Source of the DNA: an uncultured Clostridia bacterium
GTDB lineage: Bacteria > Bacillota > Clostridia > TANB77 > RGIG9151
Assembly: GCA_934500865.1 (NCBI GenBank)
Contig: CAKSUD010000001.1
Location: forward strand, 1-64,000
Direction of reading: 5' to 3'
Length of the DNA stretch: 64,000 nt
The notes under the pieces are model-generated. The model ran no database searches and was not told where the DNA came from. It saw only the letters and a program-made list of their open reading frames with translations. Shown here one piece after another: positions 34,475 to 43,959 of the stretch; positions within the stretch are counted from its first letter, which is position 1; every line of letters starts with the position of its first letter. The position numbers and the translations under genes are program-made.

Positions 34475-36916
34475 ATGAAGGCAATTATTATGGCAGGAGG
34501 CGCAGGTTCAAGATTAAGACCACTTACATGTGGAAGACCAAAGCCTATAGTACCTATTATGAACAAGGCTGTAATGGGGAGAATTATTGAGTTATTAAAG
34601 AAGAATGGTATTACAGATATAGGAGTTACACTTCAATTTTTACCTGAAAAGATTGAAGATATGTTTGGCGATGGAAGTGAAATGGGAGTTAATATAAAGT
34701 ATTTCATAGAAGATTCACCGCTAGGAACTGCCGGAAGTGTTAAAAATGCTGAAGAATTTTTAGATGATACATTTGTTGTAATAAGTGGAGATGCTTTAAC
34801 AGATATAGATTTGACTAAGGCAATTGAATTCCATAAATCTAAAAATACAATTTGCACATTGGTTTTAAAAGAAGTTGCAGTACCTCTTGAATATGGTGTA
34901 GTAATGACTGATGAAACCGGAAAAATTACCAGATTTTTAGAAAAGCCAAGTTGGGGAGAAGTATTTAGCAATCTTGCTAATACAGGTATGTACATATTAG
35001 AACCAAAGGCTTTGTCTTATTTTGAAAAGAATAAGAAGTTTGACTTTAGCCAAGACTTATTCCCATTACTTATGAACGAGGGAAATGATTTATATGGCTA
35101 CACAACAAGCGATTATTGGTGCGACGTTGGAGATATAGGTTCATATATCCAATCACACATAGATATATTAGAAGGAAAAGTAAAAATCGACCTTGGTACT
35201 GAGTTTGAAAACAGAAACGGAATTTATGTTGGTAAAAATGTTGAAATCGACCCAACAGCTAAAATTACTGCACCGGTAGTTATCGGAAACAATTGTAAAA
35301 TCGGAAGGAACGTGGAACTTCACGAATTTACAGTGCTTGGTGAAAATGTTGTTATTGATGATAACGCAACAATAAAGAGAAGCATTATTTGGCAAAATAC
35401 ACATGTTGGACCTAATTCAAGAATTAGTGCGGGAATTTTGTGTTACGGAAATAATGTTAAATCAAATGTTACAGTTTTAGAAGAAGCTGTTATTGGTGAT
35501 GAATGTCAAATAAAAGACAGAGCAATTGTTAAATCCGGAATTAAGATTTGGCCGAATAAAATTATTCAAACAGCTACTGAAGTTAGTGAAAGCATTATTT
35601 GGGGAACTAAAGTAAGTAGAACTTTGTTTGGCAAATCAGGAATTACAGGAGAAATGAATATTGAAATTACTCCTGAATATGCTGCAAAACTTGCAGTTGC
35701 ATATTCATCTGTATTAAAGCCTGGAATGAAACTTGCAGTATCAGCAGATAGTTCGGCTGCCGCTTCATTACTTAAAACTTCAATGTTGGCAGGTGCAACT
35801 TCTACCGGAGTTGAAGTGTTTGACTTAGGTCATACAATGCTTCCGATAGTTAGAAATGTTATTAATTTCTTTGGTATGGATGGTGGAATTCATATTTCAC
35901 TAGAACCTCAAAATGATAATAGAATAAGAATAAACTTCTTAGATTCTAAGGGAGTTAATATTCCAAGAGGACTTGAAAGAAAGATTGAAAACATGTTTGT
36001 AACCGGAGAGTTTAGACGTGTAAATGTTGAAAAAATTAAAGAAACAAATATGCTTGAAAACTATAATTATTTCTATATGCAAAACTTGTTAAACACATTA
36101 GACTTAGATGCTATTCGTAAGAATAATGTAAAAGTTGTAATAGGAAAATGTGACAACTTTGTATATGAAATGATGGAAAAAGTGTTAAGAGATTTAAATT
36201 GCACAATTATCAACGAAAGAAGAGACAATGGAGAAGACGATTTAAGTATCTTAAGCCAGAAGGTTGTAAACAATCAAGCTGATTTTGGAATTAGAGTAAG
36301 TAATGATGCTGAATCTATGATTTTAGTAGATAATGAAGGAAATGTTATAAAGGATGATTTATATACAGCATTGCTTTCAATAATATCTGTTAAATTAAAA
36401 GAAGTAAATAAGATTGTTGTTCCATTTACTACAACAGAAGTTATGGAACAAATCGCAACAAAGATAAATGCGGGAATTGTTAGAACTAAAACAAGTCAAC
36501 AAGAACACATGAGTACATTAATTGCTAACTCTACTGCTGAAGCTAAGAAGAACTTTATATTAAATTATGATGTTTTTGCAGCAACAGCAAAGATTATAAA
36601 TTACATCTCAATAGAAAAAACATCTGTGGCTGACCTTATAAAATCTATCCCTGAATTCCATTTAATTAAGAAGAATATTGATTGTCCTTGGGATGCAAAG
36701 GGAAAAGTCATGAGAGCGTTGACTCAAGAAAAGACAGATAATAAGTTAGAATTATTCGAAGGTGTAAAGATTCATCACGACAAAGGATGGGTACTTGTAT
36801 TACCAGACGCAGACGAACCTGTATGCACAGTATATACTGAAGGCGTTTCTGCTGAAGTTGCTGAAAGCTTATCTGAAATGTATATAGACAAAATTAAAAA
36901 CATTATTGTTCAGTAA
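34475..36916 (+). CDS. Sugar-1-phosphate nucleotidyltransferase / hexapeptide / phosphomutase-like fusion
   Basis: An 813-aa three-part protein. Residues 1-235 are a nucleotidyltransferase ([39 protein letters not shown]). Residues 245-370 form a left-handed beta-helix of hexapeptide repeats ([20 protein letters not shown]). From about 385 an alpha-D-phosphohexomutase-like region follows. In it the phosphoserine loop TASHNP reads ISLEPQ (about 475) and the metal loop DGDADR reads SNDAES (about 610), so mutase activity is doubtful. Such fusions are called mannose-1-phosphate guanylyltransferases in Clostridia and cyanobacteria, but glucose-1-phosphate is equally possible. The gene follows a glucosyltransferase in the same direction. 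Confidence 0.82.
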   Translation: MKAIIMAGGAGSRLRPLTCGRPKPIVPIMNKAVMGRIIELLKKNGITDIGVTLQFLPEKIEDMFGDGSEMGVNIKYFIEDSPLGTAGSVKNAEEFLDDTFVVISGDALTDIDLTKAIEFHKSKNTICTLVLKEVAVPLEYGVVMTDETGKITRFLEKPSWGEVFSNLANTGMYILEPKALSYFEKNKKFDFSQDLFPLLMNEGNDLYGYTTSDYWCDVGDIGSYIQSHIDILEGKVKIDLGTEFENRNGIYVGKNVEIDPTAKITAPVVIGNNCKIGRNVELHEFTVLGENVVIDDNATIKRSIIWQNTHVGPNSRISAGILCYGNNVKSNVTVLEEAVIGDECQIKDRAIVKSGIKIWPNKIIQTATEVSESIIWGTKVSRTLFGKSGITGEMNIEITPEYAAKLAVAYSSVLKPGMKLAVSADSSAAASLLKTSMLAGATSTGVEVFDLGHTMLPIVRNVINFFGMDGGIHISLEPQNDNRIRINFLDSKGVNIPRGLERKIENMFVTGEFRRVNVEKIKETNMLENYNYFYMQNLLNTLDLDAIRKNNVKVVIGKCDNFVYEMMEKVLRDLNCTIINERRDNGEDDLSILSQKVVNNQADFGIRVSNDAESMILVDNEGNVIKDDLYTALLSIISVKLKEVNKIVVPFTTTEVMEQIATKINAGIVRTKTSQQEHMSTLIANSTAEAKKNFILNYDVFAATAKIINYISIEKTSVADLIKSIPEFHLIKKNIDCPWDAKGKVMRALTQEKTDNKLELFEGVKIHHDKGWVLVLPDADEPVCTVYTEGVSAEVAESLSEMYIDKIKNIIVQ

Positions 36917-36931
36917 TAATAAATTGAAGAG

Positions 36932-36967
36932 TGGATGTCCAAAAGCTTATTTGGGCATCCATTTTTT
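36932..36967 (+). terminator. Terminator of the nucleotidyltransferase gene
   Basis: An 11-bp stem with one G-U pair (36932-36942 with 36951-36961), followed by TTTTTT. Confidence 0.88.
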
Positions 36968-37043
36968 GTGCTTTTTAAAACTTTATAGGTCGAAAGACCT
37001 ATTTTATTATTTAAATATTGCAAATGTGGAGAGAAAAGGATAA

Positions 37044-37080
37044 TATAATCTTGCAAGTGGTTGAAAGTGGAGTGAAGTGG
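37044..37080 (+). promoter_or_regulatory. mra promoter -10 and MraZ-type operator
   Basis: A perfect TATAAT at 37044-37049 (a TTGCAA -35 candidate at 37018 is 20 bases away) is followed by three AAGTGG hexamers ending at 37060, 37070 and 37080, exactly 10 bp apart. Direct GTGG/TGGG-type repeats with 10-bp spacing are the operators bound by MraZ in Escherichia coli and Mycoplasma. Their position at and just past the start site fits repression by the downstream gene product. Confidence 0.7.
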
Positions 37081-37109
37081 TACGATACTCCATGAAAGAG
37101 GTGAGAAGT

Positions 37110-37541
37110 TTGTTCATAGGCGAATATAGACATAGTTTAGATGTTAAAGGCAGAATTATTGTTCCGGCTAAGTTTAGAGATGGCTTGGGCGATAAATTTG
37201 TATTGACTAAAGGCTTAGACGGTTGCTTATTCGCATATTCGAAAGAAGAATGGGCAAATTTCGAAGAAAAAATCAAATCTTTGCCGCTTACAAATAAGGA
37301 CGCGAGAGCATTCGTAAGGTTCTTCTTTGCAGGAGCAGTTGAATGCGAAATCGATAAGCAAGGACGTACATTGATACCACCAATGCTAAGAGAACATGCA
37401 GGATTAAATAAAGACCTTGTTATAATTGGTGTTTCTAATAGAGTTGAAATTTGGAGCCAAGACAAGTGGGACAGCTATAGCGAAGCCGAGGATTTGGAAG
37501 CTGATGAGTTGGCTGAAAAAATGGCAATGCTAGGCATCTAA
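37110..37541 (+). CDS. mraZ: Transcriptional regulator MraZ
   Basis: AbrB-fold DNA-binding protein that regulates the mra/dcw cluster. It contains two MraZ repeats: [21 protein letters not shown] and [17 protein letters not shown]. The TTG at 37110, five bases after GAAAGAGGTGA, gives [10 protein letters not shown] and a 143-aa protein, the family's normal length. In-frame upstream starts would add a non-conserved stretch that overlaps the operator. It is the first gene of the cluster, 29 bp before rsmH. Confidence 0.94.
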   Translation: MFIGEYRHSLDVKGRIIVPAKFRDGLGDKFVLTKGLDGCLFAYSKEEWANFEEKIKSLPLTNKDARAFVRFFFAGAVECEIDKQGRTLIPPMLREHAGLNKDLVIIGVSNRVEIWSQDKWDSYSEAEDLEADELAEKMAMLGI

Positions 37542-37570
37542 AAGAAAAGGTTATTTTAAGGAGTGTAAAA

Positions 37571-38506
37571 ATGGAATTTGTACATAAACCGGTACTTCTA
37601 AATGAATGCATTTGTAATCTTAATATTAAACCAAATGGTATTTATTTGGACGGGACTTTAGGTGGTGCAGGTCATTCCTTAGAGATTGCAAAGCTGTTAA
37701 ATAATGAAGGAACTTTAATTGGAATAGATAGAGATATAACTGCCATAAATGTTTCACGCAGTAGACTTTCTGATGTGAAACCTACTGTAAATTTAGTTAA
37801 CGACAATTATAAGAATATAAAAGATGTATTAAGTAATTTGAATATTACAGGAGTAGATGGGATATTGCTCGACTTGGGAGTTTCATCTTATCAACTTGAT
37901 ACTCCCGAGCGAGGCTTTAGTTATCGTTTTGATGCTCCGCTAGATATGAGAATGAATACAAATGATGAACTTACCGCTGAATATGTGGTAAATCAATATA
38001 CTAAAGAAGATTTAATAAGAATCTTTCGTGATTATGGCGAAGAGAAGTGGGCAGTGCGCATTGCAGACTTTATCGTAGATAAACGTAGGAATACTCCTAT
38101 AAAAACAACATTTGAACTTGTTGATATTATAAAAGCAGCGATTCCGGCTAGTGCTAGAATTGATGGCGGTCATCCTGCGAAACGAGTATTTCAAGCCATA
38201 AGAATCGAAGTGAATGGAGAAATCGAGAGCCTCAGAAAGGCGATTTTCGATGCAATAGATGTGTTAAATCCAAAAGGCAGAATATGTATTATAAGCTTTC
38301 ATTCATTAGAAGATAGAATTGTTAAAGATGTTTTTAATGAGTCGGCTAAAGGATGTACTTGTCCGCCTGACTTTCCAAAATGTGTTTGCAATAAGAAAAA
38401 AACTGTAAAGATTTTAAGTAAAAAACCGATAATTTCTACGGAAGATGAGTTAAATGATAATTTGAGAGCTCATAGTGCAAAGTTAAGAGTTGCCGAAAAA
38501 ATTTAA
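37571..38506 (+). CDS. rsmH: 16S rRNA m4C1402 methyltransferase RsmH
   Basis: SAM-dependent methyltransferase for 16S rRNA position C1402. The 311-aa protein has [12 protein letters not shown] at the start, the SAM loop [53 protein letters not shown], and [31 protein letters not shown] is also diagnostic. It follows mraZ by 29 bp. Confidence 0.97.
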   Translation: MEFVHKPVLLNECICNLNIKPNGIYLDGTLGGAGHSLEIAKLLNNEGTLIGIDRDITAINVSRSRLSDVKPTVNLVNDNYKNIKDVLSNLNITGVDGILLDLGVSSYQLDTPERGFSYRFDAPLDMRMNTNDELTAEYVVNQYTKEDLIRIFRDYGEEKWAVRIADFIVDKRRNTPIKTTFELVDIIKAAIPASARIDGGHPAKRVFQAIRIEVNGEIESLRKAIFDAIDVLNPKGRICIISFHSLEDRIVKDVFNESAKGCTCPPDFPKCVCNKKKTVKILSKKPIISTEDELNDNLRAHSAKLRVAEKI

Positions 38507-38564
38507 GACTGTTAAAGGGCATCCCCCTTTTAACATATATACATAAGAAAAAAATAATTAATTT

Positions 38565-38645
38565 ACAAAAGAAAAGTGAAACAAAATACAAAAGCTAAAA
38601 AATAAAAAACTACAAAAGAAAAAAATCCTATAAAATTTACAAAAG
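38565..38645. repeat. Four ACAAAAG repeats upstream of ftsL
   Basis: ACAAAAG occurs at 38565, 38588, 38612 and 38639, spaced 23, 24 and 27 bases apart in an A-rich stretch after rsmH. A GC-rich hairpin-like GGGGGCAAC...GTAGCCCC (38671-38694) follows. The repeats could be an operator or a simple AT-rich drift; no function is assigned. Confidence 0.45.
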
Positions 38646-38725
38646 AAGTTTTAAATTACTAAGGAGAAGACGGGGGCAACATTTGTAGCCCCTGTTTTAG
38701 TATTAATGTTATGGAGGTGAGAGCT

Positions 38726-39190
38726 ATGGCACCACTTAGGCAAGAAGATTATATATATGAAGAATTTTTAAATGAGCCGGTAGCTCAACCCAAAAAACAA
38801 AAAGAACCAAAAAAGCAAGTTGTACCAAAGGGAAAAAATAAGGTTAAGAAAAAAGTTCTTTTAGGAGTATTATCATTTTCAATAGCTCTTACGATAGTAT
38901 ATCGTTATGCAATGCTTAATAATATGAGTATGGAAAACATTAAATTAAAAAAGGAACTTGCTGAACTTAATAATGTTAATGCCCAACTTCAATTAAAGGC
39001 TGAACAAAGTGTTAATTTAAGTTATGTTGAACAATATGCACAAGAAAATTTAGGACTTCAAAAGCCCCAAAATTATCAAATTGAGTATATTAATGTAAAC
39101 AAGCAAGATTTAATTGATAATAAAGTTACTAATGAGAATAAAAATTGGTTTGAAGAAATATTATTTAATATCATTGAATTTTTTAAGTGA
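38726..39190 (+). CDS. ftsL: FtsL/FtsB-like cell-division protein
   Basis: Bitopic division protein of 154 aa, placed where ftsL belongs, between rsmH and a PBP. It has a Lys/Pro-rich cytoplasmic N-terminus (about residues 1-50), one membrane helix (LLGVLSFSIALTIVYRY, about 54-70), and then a coiled coil (ENIKLKKELAELNNVNAQLQLKAEQ) and a short AQENLGLQKP segment like the end of septum-formation-initiator proteins. FtsL and FtsB are hard to separate by sequence; position favours FtsL. The ATG at 38726 follows ATGGAGGTGAGAGCT. Confidence 0.75.
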   Translation: MAPLRQEDYIYEEFLNEPVAQPKKQKEPKKQVVPKGKNKVKKKVLLGVLSFSIALTIVYRYAMLNNMSMENIKLKKELAELNNVNAQLQLKAEQSVNLSYVEQYAQENLGLQKPQNYQIEYINVNKQDLIDNKVTNENKNWFEEILFNIIEFFK

Positions 39191-39315
39191 GTATTTTATT
39201 TGGCAGTAGCAAAGCTTTTACTACGTAGAATATGTAATCAGGCTTTATACCATTCAAATTTTAATACTCTTTTTTTCTACCTATACTAGAATAAAAGTGG
39301 AGGGTTTTGATAAAA

Positions 39316-41478
39316 TTGAAAAAGGATGCTATGAAACTTGGAATTAGAAAGAGGATGCTTGGGCTATTTATTGGAGTTATAGTTTTATTTGTTTTATTAA
39401 TTGGTCGTCTTGCTTGGTTGCAACTTGTAAAAGGTGCATGGCTTCAAGAACTTGCATATGATCAACAAACAAGAGACAGGACAATAAATTCAGCGCGTGG
39501 TACGATATATTCATCTGATGGAAAGGTACTTGCAATTAGTGCGTCTATGGAGACGATTAGTGTAACTCCTACACAGGTAAAAAATCCTGAGGCGTTGGCT
39601 AAAGAATTAACTGATTTATTAGGTCTTGAATATGACAATGTTTATGAGAAAATCACATCAAAAACAGCTCTAGTGACAATTGCAAAGAATGTTTCAAAAG
39701 AAACTACCGATTTGCTTAGGAACTGGGTATCTGAAACGAAAACAGAGGGTGTAAAAATAGATGAATCTACTAAAAGATATTATCCTAATAATAGCTTAGC
39801 TGCACACGTTTTGGGATTTGTTGGTACAGATAATCAAGGACTTTATGGAATAGAAAAGACATACGAGGATATATTAACAGGTATTCCTGGAAGAATTATT
39901 TCGGAAACGGATGGAAAAGGAAACGATATTCCTCTTAGTTCGGAGCAATATTATGCTCCTCAAAACGGAAGAAATTTGGTACTGAGTATAGACTCATCAA
40001 TTCAATATTTTGCTGAAAAGTATTTAGAAACTGCAGTGATAGACAATGCTTGTGAAAAGGGCGGAGTTGCAATAGTAATGAAGCCATCAACAGGTGATGT
40101 ACTTGCAATGGCGGTTAAGCCTGATTTTAATCCTAATGAGGCGTTTGGACCATATACTGATGAACAGGCTATTTCATGGAATGTTACTCCGACTGAAGAA
40201 AAAAGAAAAATTAGAGAAAATATATGGAGAAATAAGGCTATTTCTGATACCTATGAGCCCGGTTCTACATTTAAGGTTATAACAACAAGTGCTGCACTTG
40301 ATTCTGGTATTGCTACTTGCGAGGACCATTTTAATTGTAGCGGTTCGATTACAATTGGTGGAGCAAAGATGAAATGTTGGAGATATTATCGTCCGCATGG
40401 TACACAAACTTTTACAGAAGCTTTGGGTAATTCCTGTAACCCTGTTTTTATACAACTTGGACTCAAAATGGGCAAAGAAATTTTCTATAAATATGTAGAT
40501 GCTTTCGGCTTTACTGAAAAGACCGGTATAGATTTGCCAGGAGAGGCTAGCGGTGTTTTCCATTCAATCCAAAAGGTTGGAGATACTGAACTTGCGACTG
40601 CTGCTTTTGGTCAGCGATTTAATATCACTCCTATCGAATTAATAACAGCAATTTCGGCAGTAGCTAACGAAGGAAAACTTATGGAGCCAAGGTTGGTTAA
40701 AGAAATTAGAGATGATGACGGAAATATTTTATCTACAAACGAACCTAAGGTGGTTCGTCAGGTAATATCTAAACAAACTGCTGAAACTGTTTGCGGTATG
40801 ATGGAGAAGGTAGTATCTAAGGGAACCGGAGGAAATGCATATATTGAAGGATATGATGTTGGCGGAAAGACAGGTACAGCAGAACAAGGAACAGGTCCTG
40901 CTACTTGGTATGTAGCTTCGTTTGTGGGAATAGCACCTGCAAATAATCCGGAAATTGCAGTACTAGTGGCTTTGTTTGATCCGAAGGGGGCTAGTCATGG
41001 TGGAGGAGCTATTGCTGCTCCGGTAGTAAAGGAAATTATTGAAGATACAATGGGATATTTAAAGATTCAACCAAATTCTAATGGCGAAAATTCAGGAGTA
41101 ATAGTCCCTGAAGTAAGAGGGCTTACTGTAAATGAGGCAAAGGCTAGATTAGAAGAGGCAGGATTAAAATGTAATATAAATGGAAAAGTAGATGACACAT
41201 CTACTATAAAAGATCAAATTCCAAAGCCCAATATAGAGGTAATTGCAAATTCTTCTATAATTTTATATACTGAAGAGGACGCAGAAAAAGCAATGGTTAC
41301 TGTGCCTGATGTTTTTGGAAAGAGCGTGTCTGAGGCAACAAATCTTCTTAAAAATGTTTCATTGAACATTTTGGCGGAAGGGTTGGGAACTGCAAGTGAA
41401 CAAGTACCGAAAGCGGGTACAAAGGTGGAGCGTGGGAGCATAGTAACAGTAAAGTTTAAGATAACTGAGGTAGATTAA
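39316..41478 (+). CDS. PASTA-domain class B PBP (FtsI/SpoVD-type)
   Basis: Septal or spore-cortex transpeptidase, 720 aa. It has a short cytoplasmic start, one membrane helix (LGLFIGVIVLFVLLIGRLAW), the PBP dimerisation domain (RDRTINSARGTIYSSDG), the transpeptidase with SxxK in PGSTFKV, SCN in GNSCNPVF and KTGTAE, and two PASTA domains (VPEVRGLTVNEA from about 598 and VPDVFGKSVSEA from about 662). Clostridial clusters here carry SpoVD or FtsI; the PASTA repeats suit SpoVD, but both are plausible. A TTG at 39316, 11 bases after GGAGGG, was chosen; an in-frame TTG at 39307 is too close to it. Confidence 0.9.
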   Translation: MKKDAMKLGIRKRMLGLFIGVIVLFVLLIGRLAWLQLVKGAWLQELAYDQQTRDRTINSARGTIYSSDGKVLAISASMETISVTPTQVKNPEALAKELTDLLGLEYDNVYEKITSKTALVTIAKNVSKETTDLLRNWVSETKTEGVKIDESTKRYYPNNSLAAHVLGFVGTDNQGLYGIEKTYEDILTGIPGRIISETDGKGNDIPLSSEQYYAPQNGRNLVLSIDSSIQYFAEKYLETAVIDNACEKGGVAIVMKPSTGDVLAMAVKPDFNPNEAFGPYTDEQAISWNVTPTEEKRKIRENIWRNKAISDTYEPGSTFKVITTSAALDSGIATCEDHFNCSGSITIGGAKMKCWRYYRPHGTQTFTEALGNSCNPVFIQLGLKMGKEIFYKYVDAFGFTEKTGIDLPGEASGVFHSIQKVGDTELATAAFGQRFNITPIELITAISAVANEGKLMEPRLVKEIRDDDGNILSTNEPKVVRQVISKQTAETVCGMMEKVVSKGTGGNAYIEGYDVGGKTGTAEQGTGPATWYVASFVGIAPANNPEIAVLVALFDPKGASHGGGAIAAPVVKEIIEDTMGYLKIQPNSNGENSGVIVPEVRGLTVNEAKARLEEAGLKCNINGKVDDTSTIKDQIPKPNIEVIANSSIILYTEEDAEKAMVTVPDVFGKSVSEATNLLKNVSLNILAEGLGTASEQVPKAGTKVERGSIVTVKFKITEVD

Positions 41479-41492
41479 GGAGAGTGTTTAAT

Positions 41493-42947
41493 TTGAAAAT
41501 TAGGGAGATATTAAAAGGAGTAGAAATAGTTGAACTTAATGTTAGTTTAGATGAGGAAATATGTGATATAACCGGTGATTCAAGAAATATAGTGGAAGGT
41601 TCGGCATTTTTATGCTTAGAGGGTACAAAATTCGATGGGCATCAATATGCAAAAGATGCATTAGAAAAAGGAGCTAAGGTTTTAATTACTCAAAAGAAAA
41701 TAGATATTGAAAATGAGGCTAAGTTTGTTAGAATAGAACCCGGTAGAAAATCAATTGCAAAAATTTCTTGTAATTTCTTTGATAACCCATCTTATAAGTT
41801 TAAGCTTATCGGAATTACCGGAACTAAGGGAAAAACTACTACAACATATATGATAAAGTCCATTTTGGAAAGTAAAGGACTTAAAGTGGGATTAATAGGA
41901 ACAATAGAGTCAAGAATTGGTGATAAAAAGCTTAAAACATCTAGTAATACAACACCTGATGCAATTGAGTTACAAAGATTGTTTGCCATAATGGCTGATG
42001 AAAATGTAGATGCTGTTGTTATGGAAGTTTCTTCTCATGCACTTGATTTAGATAGAGTGTATGGAAGTAATTTCGCTTATGCTGCATTTACAAATTTAAG
42101 TCAAGACCATTTAGACTATCACAAAAATTTTGAAAATTATTATCAAGCTAAGAAAATTTTGTTTGGTATGTGTAAGAAAAGCTTTATAAATGTTGACGAT
42201 GAATATGGGAAAAGATTATTTGGCGAAATTTCAGGAGATAAAAAATCTTTTGCTGTAGATAACCATGCGGATATTGAAATAGAAAATATTGAAATTACAT
42301 CGGGATATGTAAGCTTTACAGAAAAATCTGAAAACGAGGAAATAAAATATAAAGTAAAAATTCCGGGAAAATTTTCTGTGTATAATGCGCTCACTGCTAT
42401 ATCTATTGCAAAAGAGTTTGGATGCAGTCCAAAAGAAATTCAAGCCGGATTTGACGGACTAAAGGTACCTGGAAGAAGTGAAATAGTAGATATAGGAACA
42501 GATTATACTGTTATGGTAGATTATGCTCATTCTCCGGATAGCTTAAAAAATATTCTGCTTGCTACTCGTGAATATGTAAAAGGAAGAATTATATGTGTAT
42601 TTGGTTGTGGTGGAGACAGAGATAAAACAAAGCGTCCTATTATGGGAGAAATCTCGGGAAAATTGGCTGATATTACTATTGTTACATCTGATAATCCAAG
42701 AAGCGAAGACCCTGAGACTATTGTAGATGAAGTAGAGGAAGGGGTAAAAAAAGTTACTAATAATTACTTTAGGGAATCAGACAGAGCAAAGGCTATATAT
42801 AAAGCACTTTCTATTGCTAAAAAGGATGATGTAATTATTATTGCAGGCAAAGGGCATGAACCATATCAAATTTTAAATACAGGAACAATACATTTTGATG
42901 ATAGGGAACAAGTTGTAGAACAATATAAAAAATTAACAAAAGTGTAA
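41493..42947 (+). CDS. murE: UDP-MurNAc-L-Ala-D-Glu:meso-diaminopimelate ligase
   Basis: Adds the third stem-peptide residue. The 484-aa protein has ITGDSRN, the P-loop GITGTKGKTTTTYMI (about residue 110), TTPDAIELQ, MEVSSHALDLDRV, the DHLDYH motif, and FGCGGDRDKTKRP. The specificity motif reads DNPR (TSDNPRSEDP, near 405), which marks meso-diaminopimelate rather than lysine. The TTG start at 41493 is placed 10 bases after AAGGAGA; a GTG at 41484 overlaps that site. It follows the PBP by 14 bp. Confidence 0.95.
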   Translation: MKIREILKGVEIVELNVSLDEEICDITGDSRNIVEGSAFLCLEGTKFDGHQYAKDALEKGAKVLITQKKIDIENEAKFVRIEPGRKSIAKISCNFFDNPSYKFKLIGITGTKGKTTTTYMIKSILESKGLKVGLIGTIESRIGDKKLKTSSNTTPDAIELQRLFAIMADENVDAVVMEVSSHALDLDRVYGSNFAYAAFTNLSQDHLDYHKNFENYYQAKKILFGMCKKSFINVDDEYGKRLFGEISGDKKSFAVDNHADIEIENIEITSGYVSFTEKSENEEIKYKVKIPGKFSVYNALTAISIAKEFGCSPKEIQAGFDGLKVPGRSEIVDIGTDYTVMVDYAHSPDSLKNILLATREYVKGRIICVFGCGGDRDKTKRPIMGEISGKLADITIVTSDNPRSEDPETIVDEVEEGVKKVTNNYFRESDRAKAIYKALSIAKKDDVIIIAGKGHEPYQILNTGTIHFDDREQVVEQYKKLTKV

Positions 42948-42969
42948 ATGAAAAGGGAGTTGAGTAGTT

Positions 42970-43938
42970 GTGAAATTACAAGTAGGATTATTGGTAGTAT
43001 CTTTTTTAGCTTCGTTAATTGCCGGGCTTTTAGTAATGCCGATATTAAAGAAATTAGGAGTTAGCCAACATATTAGAGATGATGGTCCCGAATCACATTT
43101 AAAAAAAGAAGGTACTCCAAGTATGGGAGGAATAATCTTTTTGGCGGCTATGTGCTTTGTCGGATTTATGGCTATGATAAAATATCCTACAAGTAGGCAA
43201 ACATTATTAATCTTAGTAGGTTCTACTTTGATTTTTGGATTTATCGGATTTATCGATGATTATTTGAAAATAAAAAATAAACGTTCACTTGGGCTATATG
43301 CTTGGCAAAAGATATTGCTTCTTTTAATAGCATCAGGTGCGGTCACATATTGTATATTAGAAGTTCTTAACCTTGGTACAGCTACATATATTCCTTTTAT
43401 AAGACAATTTTATGATTTGAATTATTATTTCTTTGTACCATTTGCTATTTTGGTATTATTATCTACTACTAATGTTGTTAATATAACTGATGGGCTAGAT
43501 GGTCTCGCAGTCGGAATAATTGTTGCTATTATGACTTTCTTTACAATACTGGCTATTTCTTTAGGAAATAATCCGGTTATGATTTTCTCTGCGATTATGA
43601 CAGGTGCTTGTTTAGGATTTTTAGTTTATAATATGAACCCTGCTAAAGTGTTTATGGGAGATACAGGTTCGTTAGCACTTGGTGGTGCGATAGGTACAGT
43701 TTCTTTAGTTTTACAAATGCCAATACTTCTTATATTTGTTGCGGGTATATGCGTTATAGAGGCATTATCTGATATTATTCAAGTTGTATATTTTAAGTTG
43801 TCAGGTGGAAAAAGAGTTTTTAAAATGGCTCCACTTCATCATCACTTAGAACTTAGCGGGTGGAGTGAGAAAAAAATTGTTTGGCATTTTTGGATATGCA
43901 CAATTGTTTTTTGTGTTATTACATTTATTTTGTTATAA
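42970..43938 (+). CDS. mraY: Phospho-MurNAc-pentapeptide transferase
   Basis: Integral membrane enzyme that forms lipid I. The 322-aa polytopic protein contains PSMGGIIFL, GFIDDYLKI (Asp pair), NVVNITDGLDGLAVG, the NPAKVFMGDTGSLALGG site and MAPLHHHLELSGWSE, all diagnostic. The start is GTG after AAAGGGAGTTG. It lies 22 bp after murE and 21 bp before ftsW. Confidence 0.97.
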   Translation: MKLQVGLLVVSFLASLIAGLLVMPILKKLGVSQHIRDDGPESHLKKEGTPSMGGIIFLAAMCFVGFMAMIKYPTSRQTLLILVGSTLIFGFIGFIDDYLKIKNKRSLGLYAWQKILLLLIASGAVTYCILEVLNLGTATYIPFIRQFYDLNYYFFVPFAILVLLSTTNVVNITDGLDGLAVGIIVAIMTFFTILAISLGNNPVMIFSAIMTGACLGFLVYNMNPAKVFMGDTGSLALGGAIGTVSLVLQMPILLIFVAGICVIEALSDIIQVVYFKLSGGKRVFKMAPLHHHLELSGWSEKKIVWHFWICTIVFCVITFILL

Positions 43939-43959
43939 AAATAATAGGGGAGTGTTACA

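Noticed and set aside
37007..37465. 152-aa minus-strand frame opposite mraZ
   Set aside because: It overlaps the mra promoter and MraZ coding sequence, and its product resembles nothing.
38565..38645. CRISPR-like array of ACAAAAG words
   Set aside because: The word is seven bases, with uneven spacing and no palindromic repeat or cas genes.
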